The notes under the pieces were generated by a model. It saw nothing but the letters and a program-made list of their open reading frames with translations, was not told the origin of the DNA and did no database searches. DNA of 5,304 nt, from positions 1 to 5,304 of the forward strand of contig JAITMY010000152.1 of the NCBI GenBank assembly GCA_031290755.1. Reading direction: 5' to 3'. Both the position numbers and the translations under genes were made by a program. Numbering within the stretch: the stretch's first letter is position 1; each line of letters begins with the position of its first letter. Shown piece by piece: positions 1 to 5,304 of this stretch. This DNA is from Prevotellaceae bacterium. Lineage in GTDB: Bacteria > Bacteroidota > Bacteroidia > Bacteroidales > UBA932.

Positions 1-98
1 CGCTGACAGTAGCGCAGCGGATGGTGCAATTCAATAGCAATCAGGCTAAAAAGCGGGCAGCACAGGCGCCACAGATGGACAGAGGTAAATCAATGTAA
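1..98 (+). CDS. 3' end of an unidentified upstream gene (partial)
   Basis: Only one forward frame stays open from the window edge: codons starting at base 3 run 31 residues to a TAA at 96-98. The other two forward frames stop early (TGA at 4-6, TAG at 35-37). The visible tail is hydrophilic and rich in Gln, Lys, Arg and Ala, ending in a short Met-Asp-Arg-Gly-Lys-Ser-Met stretch, with no membrane segment. The stop lies 12 nt before the start of the coupling-protein gene, so the two are probably co-transcribed. A basic Gln-rich tail would suit a mobilisation or DNA-processing protein, but 31 residues are too few to assign a family. That this is coding at all rests on the open frame and the tight spacing. 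Confidence 0.5.
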   Translation, partial: LTVAQRMVQFNSNQAKKRAAQAPQMDRGKSM

Positions 99-110
99 GC
101 GAAAAAAACT
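99..110 (+). promoter_or_regulatory. A-rich leader before the coupling-protein start
   Basis: The 12 nt between the upstream stop and the ATG at 111 contain a run of seven A residues (102-108) and no Shine-Dalgarno-like purine block. A-rich sequence just before the start is typical of Bacteroidota translation initiation, where Shine-Dalgarno pairing is weakly used. It supports the start at 111. It is read from base composition only. Confidence 0.35.
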
Positions 111-2030
111 ATGATAAGCAAAAGTAGCGGCAATGACATTGCCCAAAAGCAGCCGCCCTTCATCGTGCTGGCCTTAGCGGGCTTTGCCATGGCCGTGCTG
201 GACTACGTCTTTTGGTTCAACGGGTTCTACGGGGTGGGCACAAAGACCGTCGTAGAAATTATGACCTCGCCCGGCATGCAGTCCCTGTTCACCGACACGG
301 GCTGGATGCTGCGCGGCTACGCCATTCTTTCGTTTGTGCTGCTGGCCTACAACACCATTTACGCCAAGGGGCACCGGCACTTTAAAAGCCAGCAAAAGCG
401 GGCGGTGAGCGTGATGTGCTACGGAGCGGGGCTGGCCGCGGTGGGCTACTTCTTTGTTGCGATACAGGAGTACCCCTTTCTGATGGCGCACGTCAAGGCT
501 ACGCACCCGCTGCTGTTTGTGGCCTCCACGACGGCCGCCGTGCTGTTTGCCCGCGAGCTGAGCACCACCACCAACGTGGCCAAGGTGGATGTTACCAAGC
601 TGGGCTGCGACAAGCGCCCCGACCTGCACCCCGAACGCTTTTGCTTCCCCGTCAAGGGCGGGTACATCAACATGCTTGACCCCTTTCAGGGCACGCTGGT
701 AAACGGGGGCGCTGGGGCGGGCAAGTCGGCCTCCATCGCGGCGCCGATGATTTACCAGATGGTGCAAAACGGGTGGACGGGGCTGGTGTACGACTTTAAG
801 TACTTCGACCTGACCAACATCGTATACTCGGCCTACCGCCGCCACCCCTCGGCCATGGAGGACGTGGCGCTGAAAATCGTGAACTTCTCCGACCCCACCC
901 GCAGCTGCCGCATCAACCCGCTGTCGCCAAAGTACCTTACCGACGTGCAGTTCATCGAGGAGTACACCTCCACCTGCCTGAAGGCCATCAACCCCGACTG
1001 GCAAAAGCCGCAGGGCGACCCGTTCTGGATTAACGAGCCTATCGCGCTGATGAAGGCGCTGGTGCTCTACTTCTCGCGCTACCTGCCCACGCTGTGCGAC
1101 ATCCCGCACATATTCTCGTTTGTGGCGCACTCCACGCCCGAGGAGGTGGCCAAGCTGGTCAGCCAAGACCCCGACTGCCGCAACTTTGCGGACAGCTTCG
1201 TGAGCACGCTCGACAAGAAGGCGGAGGGGCAAACCGCCGGCATCTGGTCGAACATCAAGTCGGTGGCGCGGCAGGCGAGCATCGACCCGCTCATCATGTG
1301 GACGCTGTCCGCCGACGAGGTGGACTTCAACCTCAACCACCCCGACCACCCCACGCTGCTGTGCATCGTGAGCGACCAGCAGAAGCAGAAGGTGGTGTCG
1401 CCGTTCATCTCGCTGGTGGGCACGGTGTGCCGCACCACCATGAACGTGCAGCACCGGCGCAAGTCCATTTTTTTGCTGGACGAGGCGCCCACGCTGTACC
1501 TTCCGGAGTTCGACCAGCTGCCGAACACGGGCCGCGCCAACAAAATAGCGGTGGTGTGGATGGGGCAAAACCTGTCGCAGCTGCGCGACCGCTACGGGAA
1601 GGACAAGAGCGACAACGCGCTGGGGTCGCTGAGCAACGTGTTCTTCGGCAACGCCACCGAGCAGGGCACGCTCAAGTACGCCTCCGAGTTCTTCGGGCGC
1701 GAGGAGCGGCTGATGCAGAGCACCTCGTCGAGCAACAGCATGAGCGAGAACGGGCGCAACGTCAACGACAGCGTGTCGTTCAACGTGCAGGAAAAAAGCA
1801 TACTGAAGCCGCAGGAAATCAGCCAGTTTTCCAAAGGTGAATTTGCCGGCAAAATAATCAACCGCCTGCCCTCGGCCTTTTACCGCGCCAAGTTCAAGCG
1901 CTGGAGCGACGTGCACCACCTGAAGGAAGACGAGTACCCCGCGCCGGCATTTGCCTCGGGCGTGGACATCGAGCGCAACAAGAAGAGAATAATGGAAAAT
2001 GTGCTGGCCTTAAAGCAAACCTTAATCTAA
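111..2030 (+). CDS. Type IV coupling protein, VirD4/TraG/MobC-like ATPase
   Basis: This 639-residue protein is an inner-membrane hexameric ATPase by family; it passes the relaxase-DNA complex to the conjugation channel. Four hydrophobic segments lie at about residues 16-36, 68-84, 98-118 and 131-148, matching the multi-helix N-terminus of Bacteroidota MobC/TraG proteins; classical VirD4 has two. The P-loop is G199-GAGA-GKS206 (K205 is the nucleotide-binding lysine). Walker B is the hydrophobic strand ending in D457-E458 (SIFLLDEAPT). A VirD4/TraD-like sensor motif, GQNLSQLRDRYG, begins at residue 485. All motifs are present and in order, so the gene looks intact and full length. From codon 23 (177) to 2009 it contains no TTA, CTA or TCA codon, a strong bias discussed in the findings. 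The start at 111 keeps the whole first membrane segment. The next gene begins 9 nt after its stop. Confidence 0.92.
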   Translation: MISKSSGNDIAQKQPPFIVLALAGFAMAVLDYVFWFNGFYGVGTKTVVEIMTSPGMQSLFTDTGWMLRGYAILSFVLLAYNTIYAKGHRHFKSQQKRAVSVMCYGAGLAAVGYFFVAIQEYPFLMAHVKATHPLLFVASTTAAVLFARELSTTTNVAKVDVTKLGCDKRPDLHPERFCFPVKGGYINMLDPFQGTLVNGGAGAGKSASIAAPMIYQMVQNGWTGLVYDFKYFDLTNIVYSAYRRHPSAMEDVALKIVNFSDPTRSCRINPLSPKYLTDVQFIEEYTSTCLKAINPDWQKPQGDPFWINEPIALMKALVLYFSRYLPTLCDIPHIFSFVAHSTPEEVAKLVSQDPDCRNFADSFVSTLDKKAEGQTAGIWSNIKSVARQASIDPLIMWTLSADEVDFNLNHPDHPTLLCIVSDQQKQKVVSPFISLVGTVCRTTMNVQHRRKSIFLLDEAPTLYLPEFDQLPNTGRANKIAVVWMGQNLSQLRDRYGKDKSDNALGSLSNVFFGNATEQGTLKYASEFFGREERLMQSTSSSNSMSENGRNVNDSVSFNVQEKSILKPQEISQFSKGEFAGKIINRLPSAFYRAKFKRWSDVHHLKEDEYPAPAFASGVDIERNKKRIMENVLALKQTLI

Positions 2031-2039
2031 CTAACACCT

Positions 2040-3278
2040 ATGGAAACACTAACTGCACCGAAGCTATTTATCGACGCGATGGGCGAGCTCGCCCTGGATG
2101 TCCGCCTGATGGTACTAAAGGTAATGCCCTTCCTTTTGGTAGCTTTATTTGCGTGGGGGTACGCCAGCTTTTTGTTTGGGGTAACCCAAAAGCTCGACTT
2201 CAAAAAGTATCTCTTTACCCCTCTTTTTCTGCTCCTGTTCGTGCAGCTCTACCCCACGGCTATTGACATTACCAGCAAAGCCTACGGGATCATCATCCTC
2301 ACCTTTGAAAGGAAGGGAGACAAGGCGCTTTTCACGGAAATGATGGGCGTAAGCGAGGAGCTAAAAGCCTACAATGGCATTGCAGAGGGCGCATTGGACA
2401 ACCAGCAAACATGGCTGGAGCGAGAGAACAAGAGGGACGAAAATGCTTTAGATAAAGCAACGACACCAGAGGAAGAAGCCGCCAGAAAAGAGAAGCTCAA
2501 AGAAATTGAGAAAGAAATAGTAAATGTAAAAGGGCTATCTGCCAACGGCGCACAGCTGGCCTTGTTTAGCATCTGGGACTTTTTCTCTATACCAAGCATC
2601 CGGATAATCCGGTTTGTGATAGACCAAATCCGCAACGTGTTCCTGAGCCTGCTGGTTATATTCGGGTGCCTCGCCATCTTTTTTGAGGCCATCCCCGCCT
2701 TCAAGGGCATTCTGGCCAAGTGGTTCAAGTTCTACACCGCCGTAACCTTTTGGGCGCTCACCATCTGCATTCTGGACAGCGTGTTCTTAGAATTTATCAA
2801 GGCAAGCGTGGAAATGGCCAAGCTGTACAAAGAGAATGCACAAAATTTAGGGACGTACAATACTTCGGTAACTCTTCCTATAACCGCTGGCGCCGCTATG
2901 GCTGGCGTAGATAACACACAATCATACGCCACTGCGGTCACCGACTTTGGCGAGAAGTGGTACACCTACGGCGGCACCCAGGGCGTGAACAAGGCCATGC
3001 AGGTAATCATGGTGCTGTGCTACTGCATGGTGCCCTACATCACCTCGCTGTACATCGGCGGCGAGCAGGCTGGCATGTTCATGAGCAAGGTGGTGGGCGT
3101 GGGGTCTATGGCTGCGCGGCAGGCGCTCTCCACCTCCACGCAGGTAAGCTCGATGGCTGGCCGCGGGGTGGGCAGCGTTGCCGGCGGAAGCGCCGGCGGG
3201 GCGGTGGGCGGCGCCGTGGGCAAGGTGGCCGGCCTCGCCGGCAGCGCCGCCGCAGTGTCCGGCGCCGGAAACTCCTAA
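2040..3278 (+). CDS. Polytopic inner-membrane conjugation protein, VirB6/TrbL/TraJ-like
   Basis: This 412-residue membrane protein has hydrophobic segments at about residues 24-47, 56-73, 196-217, 231-252 and 319-340. A highly charged Glu/Lys-rich stretch (about 100-165) likely forms a helical or coiled-coil domain between the second and third helices. The last 40 residues are a low-complexity Gly/Ala/Ser/Val tail. Multiple helices, a large soluble loop and a Gly/Ala-rich C-terminus in a conjugation operon are the usual profile of VirB6/TrbL proteins and of Bacteroidota TraJ, which help form the inner-membrane passage for DNA. The assignment rests on topology and context; I recognise no conserved sequence motif. 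It starts 9 nt after the coupling-protein stop. Codon choice changes within the gene: ten TTA/CTA/TCA codons lie before about 2925 and none after. A fold other than VirB6 cannot be excluded. Confidence 0.65.
   Translation: METLTAPKLFIDAMGELALDVRLMVLKVMPFLLVALFAWGYASFLFGVTQKLDFKKYLFTPLFLLLFVQLYPTAIDITSKAYGIIILTFERKGDKALFTEMMGVSEELKAYNGIAEGALDNQQTWLERENKRDENALDKATTPEEEAARKEKLKEIEKEIVNVKGLSANGAQLALFSIWDFFSIPSIRIIRFVIDQIRNVFLSLLVIFGCLAIFFEAIPAFKGILAKWFKFYTAVTFWALTICILDSVFLEFIKASVEMAKLYKENAQNLGTYNTSVTLPITAGAAMAGVDNTQSYATAVTDFGEKWYTYGGTQGVNKAMQVIMVLCYCMVPYITSLYIGGEQAGMFMSKVVGVGSMAARQALSTSTQVSSMAGRGVGSVAGGSAGGAVGGAVGKVAGLAGSAAAVSGAGNS
3258..3269. repeat. 12-bp perfect palindrome in a GCCGGC-rich stretch
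   Basis: TCCGGCGCCGGA reads the same on both strands. It sits 6 nt before the stop codon of the VirB6-like gene. In the 63 bases from 3180 to 3242 the hexamer GCCGGC occurs four times, and GGCGCC occurs at 3210-3215. All of it codes for the Gly/Ala-rich tail, and alternating GCC and GGC codons can produce such palindromes on their own. No T-tract follows, so it is not a recognisable terminator. Confidence 0.4.
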
Positions 3279-3290
3279 TATAGCCAAGCC

Positions 3291-3593
3291 ATGAAAAAGA
3301 TAGCGGCGTACACTCCAAAAATCGGCCAGCACCTTCTAAAGTGCCGCGCCGTGGCGCTCCCCGCGCTCTCCACGCTGGGGCTGCTGTTTTTTATCTTCAC
3401 AGACTACTGGCGCTACCCCGCCGTGGAGGTGCTTACCACGCTCGTGTGGGGCTACTACGCGATGTTCATCCTCGGCAAGTACGGGAGCGCGAGCTTTGAA
3501 AAAGACAGGCAAGGTAATTTATTCATAACCAAAAACAACCAAAATGATGAAAGCAGTAAAGATGATGAAGGCAGCGAAAGCGCTGTGCATTAG
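3291..3593 (+). CDS. Small protein with two membrane helices, unknown conjugation role
   Basis: This 100-residue protein starts 12 nt after the VirB6-like gene. The N-terminus is basic (K2, K3, K10, K17, R19). Hydrophobic segments lie at about residues 21-37 and 45-62, joined by a short aromatic loop (DYWRYP). A soluble tail follows, ending in an acidic Asp/Glu/Ser-rich stretch (86-97). By the positive-inside rule both ends should be cytoplasmic. No cleavable signal peptide is evident. Size and topology resemble VirB3-like proteins or small accessory proteins of type IV secretion, but I do not recognise a family. A VirB2-type pilin is less likely because the acidic tail is long and no signal peptide is seen. 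The last 50 nt overlap the next gene in another frame, which suggests translational coupling. Confidence 0.7.
   Translation: MKKIAAYTPKIGQHLLKCRAVALPALSTLGLLFFIFTDYWRYPAVEVLTTLVWGYYAMFILGKYGSASFEKDRQGNLFITKNNQNDESSKDDEGSESAVH
3526..3543 (+). promoter_or_regulatory. A-rich leader before the VirB5-like start
   Basis: The 18 nt before the ATG at 3544 are almost entirely A and C with no Shine-Dalgarno sequence. This is the clearest Bacteroidota-style A-rich initiation region in the window. It favours a start at 3544 or 3547 over the in-frame ATGs at 3562 and 3565, although it lies inside the coding sequence of the previous gene. Confidence 0.4.
3544..3579 (+). repeat. Two imperfect tandem copies of an 18-nt unit over the gene start
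   Basis: Bases 3544-3561 and 3562-3579 match at 14 of 18 positions. Both copies begin ATGATGAA. In the VirB5-like frame they encode MMKAVK followed by MMKAAK, so the start-codon pair is duplicated. In the overlapping frame of the 100-residue protein the same DNA encodes two rounds of an acidic Asp-Glu-x-Ser motif. The unit length is a multiple of three, so both frames survive duplication. Confidence 0.75.
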
Positions 3594-4749
3594 CGTAGCG
3601 CTGCTGCCCTGCGCGCACAAGGCAGGGGCGCAGGGCGCCGTAGTAGTAACCTCTGCGCCCACGCTCGAGTTCATGGGCTACGAGAGTAAAATCGAGAGCG
3701 CCCAAAGCTTTGCGGAGCAATTGGTGCACCTCAAGCAGATGATTGAGGAGGCGCGCCGGCAGGTGGCCAAGATGGACAGCGCCAAGCGCGGCATCGAAAA
3801 AACCTACCAGCTACAGGAGAATATCCGCAAGGACGTGGTGAGCTCCTACAACGCGGTGCGGAGCATGAACATCCACAACCTCGCCCACATCACCGAGGGC
3901 TACCTGGGGTTCTCCATCAACCCCAAAGACCACCTGCCCAACATGCCCGGCATGGAGGGGTACTCCGACTTCCGGCGCTCGCTCGAGTACGACCCTGCCG
4001 ACAACATCGCGCCCAACACCCGGCAGCTCGACAACTTCCTCTCGTCGCTCACCCTCGACTACAGCGACAGCCTCGTCCAGCTGGCGATGAACGACCCCAA
4101 CTACAGCTACCTGCTGGAGCTGCAAAAAATACAAAACCTCACCAGCGCCTACCACGGCTACACCACCCACACCCGCCTGCACCGCCTGGCCACCGTCACC
4201 CTGCCCCGCCACAAGGCCGCGCTGGAGACCTACAAGAGCATGGCCGACAGCGCCAAAACCTCCGCCGAGATCATCGCCGCCAACGTGCAAATGCAGGCCG
4301 CGGCCAACCAAATAGACGAAGACCTTCGGGAAATTGACGCGCTCACCGAGGAGCTGATAGGCGAGGCCGCCTACGCCGCGCAGGTGCGGGACATCGCCCG
4401 CCGCAGGCAGGGCGAGCTCATAGCCCTCGTCTCCGGCATCGCCACCTCCTACAGCGTCAACCGTAACCAGCATTCGCTGCGCAGGATGGCGGCGGCGCGT
4501 AAGCCGCGGGATAGCGAGGCCTTGAAGAAAACTCGGGAGGCCATCGACAGGAAGCCCACCGGAGCGCTGGCGCCCGCCCGCAGCCAAAGCCGGCGCATGG
4601 CCGGCGCAAACCCCCTCGGGCAAGCCATCGCCGCCATGCAAGCCTACGCCAACGGCTGGCGGCGGCCAAAAGCCGAGGTAGCCAAGGTGGATACCTTTAT
4701 TTTCGATGCGGAAACCGGAAGGGTACTAAAATCACCGAGCAACCAGTAA
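3544..4749 (+). CDS. Exported VirB5/TrbJ-like conjugation protein
   Basis: This 401-residue protein begins with a lysine-rich start, a hydrophobic core (about 13-22) and a likely cleavage site near the Ala-Gly-Ala-Gln at 27-30, so it should be secreted to the periplasm. The mature part is mostly helical, with coiled-coil-like stretches at about 44-110 and 222-300. A central Asp/Pro/Tyr-rich section spans roughly 120-190. This exported, helix-rich pattern fits VirB5/TrbJ proteins, which act in pilus assembly or at the pilus tip. The match is to architecture, not to a motif I can point to. It is longer than typical VirB5 or TrbJ proteins (about 220-260 residues); the extra length includes an Arg/Lys-rich, probably disordered region at about 305-375. 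Starts at 3544, 3547, 3562 and 3565 are all possible and all retain the signal peptide core. The next gene follows after 3 nt. Confidence 0.6.
   Translation: MMKAVKMMKAAKALCISVALLPCAHKAGAQGAVVVTSAPTLEFMGYESKIESAQSFAEQLVHLKQMIEEARRQVAKMDSAKRGIEKTYQLQENIRKDVVSSYNAVRSMNIHNLAHITEGYLGFSINPKDHLPNMPGMEGYSDFRRSLEYDPADNIAPNTRQLDNFLSSLTLDYSDSLVQLAMNDPNYSYLLELQKIQNLTSAYHGYTTHTRLHRLATVTLPRHKAALETYKSMADSAKTSAEIIAANVQMQAAANQIDEDLREIDALTEELIGEAAYAAQVRDIARRRQGELIALVSGIATSYSVNRNQHSLRRMAAARKPRDSEALKKTREAIDRKPTGALAPARSQSRRMAGANPLGQAIAAMQAYANGWRRPKAEVAKVDTFIFDAETGRVLKSPSNQ
3606..3636 (+). repeat. 9-bp perfect inverted repeat (hairpin) early in the VirB5-like gene
   Basis: GCCCTGCGC (3606-3614) and GCGCAGGGC (3628-3636) are exact reverse complements separated by 13 nt. 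Eight of the nine pairs are G-C, so the mRNA stem should be stable. It begins 12 nt after the stop of the 100-residue protein, inside the signal-peptide coding region. No T-tract follows, so it is not a standard intrinsic terminator. It could affect translation or mRNA processing, or be incidental. Confidence 0.5.
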
Positions 4750-4752
4750 GCG

Positions 4753-5139
4753 ATGGAGCAGACACACATTCGCATAGGCAAGGACACAAAAGTACGGCTA
4801 CAGCTGTTCCAAAAGCAGCACGCCCTAAAAACCAGCAGCGAGGCCATCAGCGCGATGCTACAGTACTTCAGCGAAACCGGCGACGACCCCGCGCACCCCA
4901 CGCTGACCGCCAAGGCGCAGCTGGGTGAAATCCAAAAGCGCCTCAACCAGGTGGTGGCGTTCATCCGCACCTTCGAGAAGGAAAACCTGCGCCCGGTGCT
5001 CTCCGAAATTACCAAGGCCAACCGGCAGATGCTCTCCCTGGCGCCCCCGGGCGGCCAGCCGCTGCTCACCCAGGCGGATATGCGCGAGGCGGTGAGCGAT
5101 GCGGTGATGGCGCTTTTTGACGCGCTCAAGCAAAAGTAG
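4753..5139 (+). CDS. BfmA/BtgA-like relaxosome accessory DNA-binding protein
   Basis: This 128-residue protein has a ribbon-helix-helix-like N-terminus: a short strand (about 3-9, THIRIG), a first helix (about 11-23) and, after a turn, a second helix starting at the paired serines (about 28-42). A Pro-containing linker (44-50) leads to a heptad-like helical region (about 52-90), then a Gly/Pro break and a final helix (about 105-127). This order and size fit the BfmA/BtgA family of Bacteroides mobilisation proteins; BtgA-type proteins bind oriT and help the relaxase. The relaxase gene starting 9 nt downstream strengthens the call, since these two genes usually travel as a pair. Only 3 nt separate it from the VirB5-like gene. 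It may also repress its own operon, as many ribbon-helix-helix relaxosome proteins do, but nothing in this sequence shows that. Confidence 0.8.
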   Translation: MEQTHIRIGKDTKVRLQLFQKQHALKTSSEAISAMLQYFSETGDDPAHPTLTAKAQLGEIQKRLNQVVAFIRTFEKENLRPVLSEITKANRQMLSLAPPGGQPLLTQADMREAVSDAVMALFDALKQK

Positions 5140-5148
5140 CCGGCACGC

Positions 5149-5304
5149 ATGTACGTAAAATTTGACAAGGTGCCCGGCGGGAGCAAGAGCAACAAAGGTT
5201 CTTGCGCTGATTTTATGCACTACATGGCTAAGGAAGATACCAAGGATGGCAACCATAGGGAGTGGTGGTTCAGCCAGGAGAGCCTGGCCGCGCTCAGCGC
5301 CGAA
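5149..5304 (+). CDS. DUF5712-like mobilisation protein, probable relaxase (5' part only)
   Basis: An ATG at 5149 opens a frame that stays open for 52 codons to the window edge. The residues MYVKF, the Gly-Ser-Cys at 17-19, the HYMAKED segment at 24-30 and the WWFSQE segment at 39-44 resemble the N-terminus of Bacteroidota mobilisation proteins annotated as DUF5712, which typically show an NxGSC, YLEKEN and FFNQ-like order. By family and context it should be the relaxase that nicks oriT, or its main partner. The catalytic tyrosine and histidine cluster expected of a relaxase cannot be judged from this fragment. It follows the BtgA-like gene by 9 nt, the usual arrangement for this pair. The alternative is a mobilisation protein that is not itself the nicking enzyme. 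Confidence 0.7.
   Translation, partial: MYVKFDKVPGGSKSNKGSCADFMHYMAKEDTKDGNHREWWFSQESLAALSAE

Noticed and set aside
1468..1474. Run of seven T residues next to the Walker B motif, considered as a frameshift site
   Set aside because: The reading frame continues intact through it and all downstream motifs are in place. It encodes the Ile-Phe-Leu of the Walker B strand.
1094..1840. 248-residue forward open frame inside the coupling-protein gene
   Set aside because: It is an out-of-frame reading of high-GC coding DNA, rich in Arg, His, Ala and Gly, fully contained within a well-supported gene.
174..1919. 581-residue open frame on the minus strand, opposite the coupling-protein gene
   Set aside because: It is in exact codon register with the sense gene and exists because that gene lacks TTA, CTA and TCA codons. 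Its translation is a low-complexity mix of Val, His, Arg, Gly and Ala with no motif, while the sense strand has intact Walker A and B motifs.
2600..2612. CCGGAT-A-ATCCGG near-palindrome
   Set aside because: It is short, inside coding DNA, and explained by repeated Ile-Arg codons. Nothing nearby suggests an operator or recombination site.
2922..3332. 136-residue minus-strand frame over the end of the VirB6-like gene
   Set aside because: It is in codon register with the sense gene and His/Ala-rich, spans a gene junction and has no recognisable domain.
3811..4641. 276-residue minus-strand frame opposite the VirB5-like gene
   Set aside because: It is a shadow in exact codon register, dominated by Val, Gly and His. 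The sense frame has a signal peptide and fits the operon spacing.
5038..5058. Possible hairpin of CTGGCGCC and GGCGGCCAG
   Set aside because: The stem needs a bulge and lies within a Pro/Gly-coding stretch of the BtgA-like gene. No T-tract follows and nothing marks it as an oriT.
4858..5256. 132-residue minus-strand frame across the BtgA-like and relaxase genes
   Set aside because: It crosses the junction of two supported genes, is in register with the BtgA-like gene and has no motif.
1..5304. Internal promoters with the Bacteroidota TAnnTTTG box, intrinsic terminators, tRNA genes, CRISPR repeats or insertion-sequence ends
   Set aside because: I looked through the gene junctions and AT-richer stretches and found no clear match; no direct repeats with regular spacers and no transposase coding are visible.

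Overview
The window is a stretch of a conjugative or mobilisable element from a fairly GC-rich member of the Bacteroidota. Three things point there: the last two genes look like the Bacteroides-type mobilisation pair (a BfmA/BtgA-like ribbon-helix-helix protein followed by a DUF5712-like mobilisation protein); the coupling protein has the four-helix N-terminus seen in Bacteroidota MobC/TraG proteins; and no start codon has an AGGAGG-type Shine-Dalgarno sequence, while two have A-rich leaders. I cannot name a genus. Hand counts of single 60-base lines run from 43% GC (2461-2520) to 72% GC (4141-4200), so composition is uneven.

Layout, all on the + strand: 1-98, the 3' end of an unidentified upstream gene; 111-2030, a VirD4/TraG-type coupling ATPase; 2040-3278, a polytopic VirB6/TrbL/TraJ-like membrane protein; 3291-3593, a 100-residue protein with two predicted membrane helices; 3544-4749, an exported VirB5/TrbJ-like protein; 4753-5139, a BfmA/BtgA-like relaxosome DNA-binding protein; 5149-5304, the first 52 codons of a DUF5712-like mobilisation protein (probable relaxase) that runs off the window. 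The six junctions are a 12-nt gap, a 9-nt gap, a 12-nt gap, a 50-nt overlap, a 3-nt gap and a 9-nt gap. I see no terminator or promoter between genes, so this reads as part of one operon that starts upstream and continues downstream.

How the parts should fit together (family knowledge plus inference): the BtgA-like protein and the relaxase assemble at oriT and nick the DNA. The coupling ATPase recruits the relaxase-DNA complex to the inner membrane. The VirB6-like protein forms part of the inner-membrane channel, and the VirB5-like protein acts in the periplasm or at the pilus tip. The VirB4 ATPase, the VirB8/9/10 core, a pilin and oriT are not seen here and must lie outside or be absent.

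The main points of interest are: coupling protein, channel and relaxosome genes combined in one co-directional run; a sharp codon-usage break inside the VirB6-like gene; an 18-nt imperfect tandem duplication sitting on the start of the VirB5-like gene while also coding for the tail of the overlapping gene; and a 9-bp perfect hairpin just after that overlap. I found no clear evidence of a wholly new type of system.
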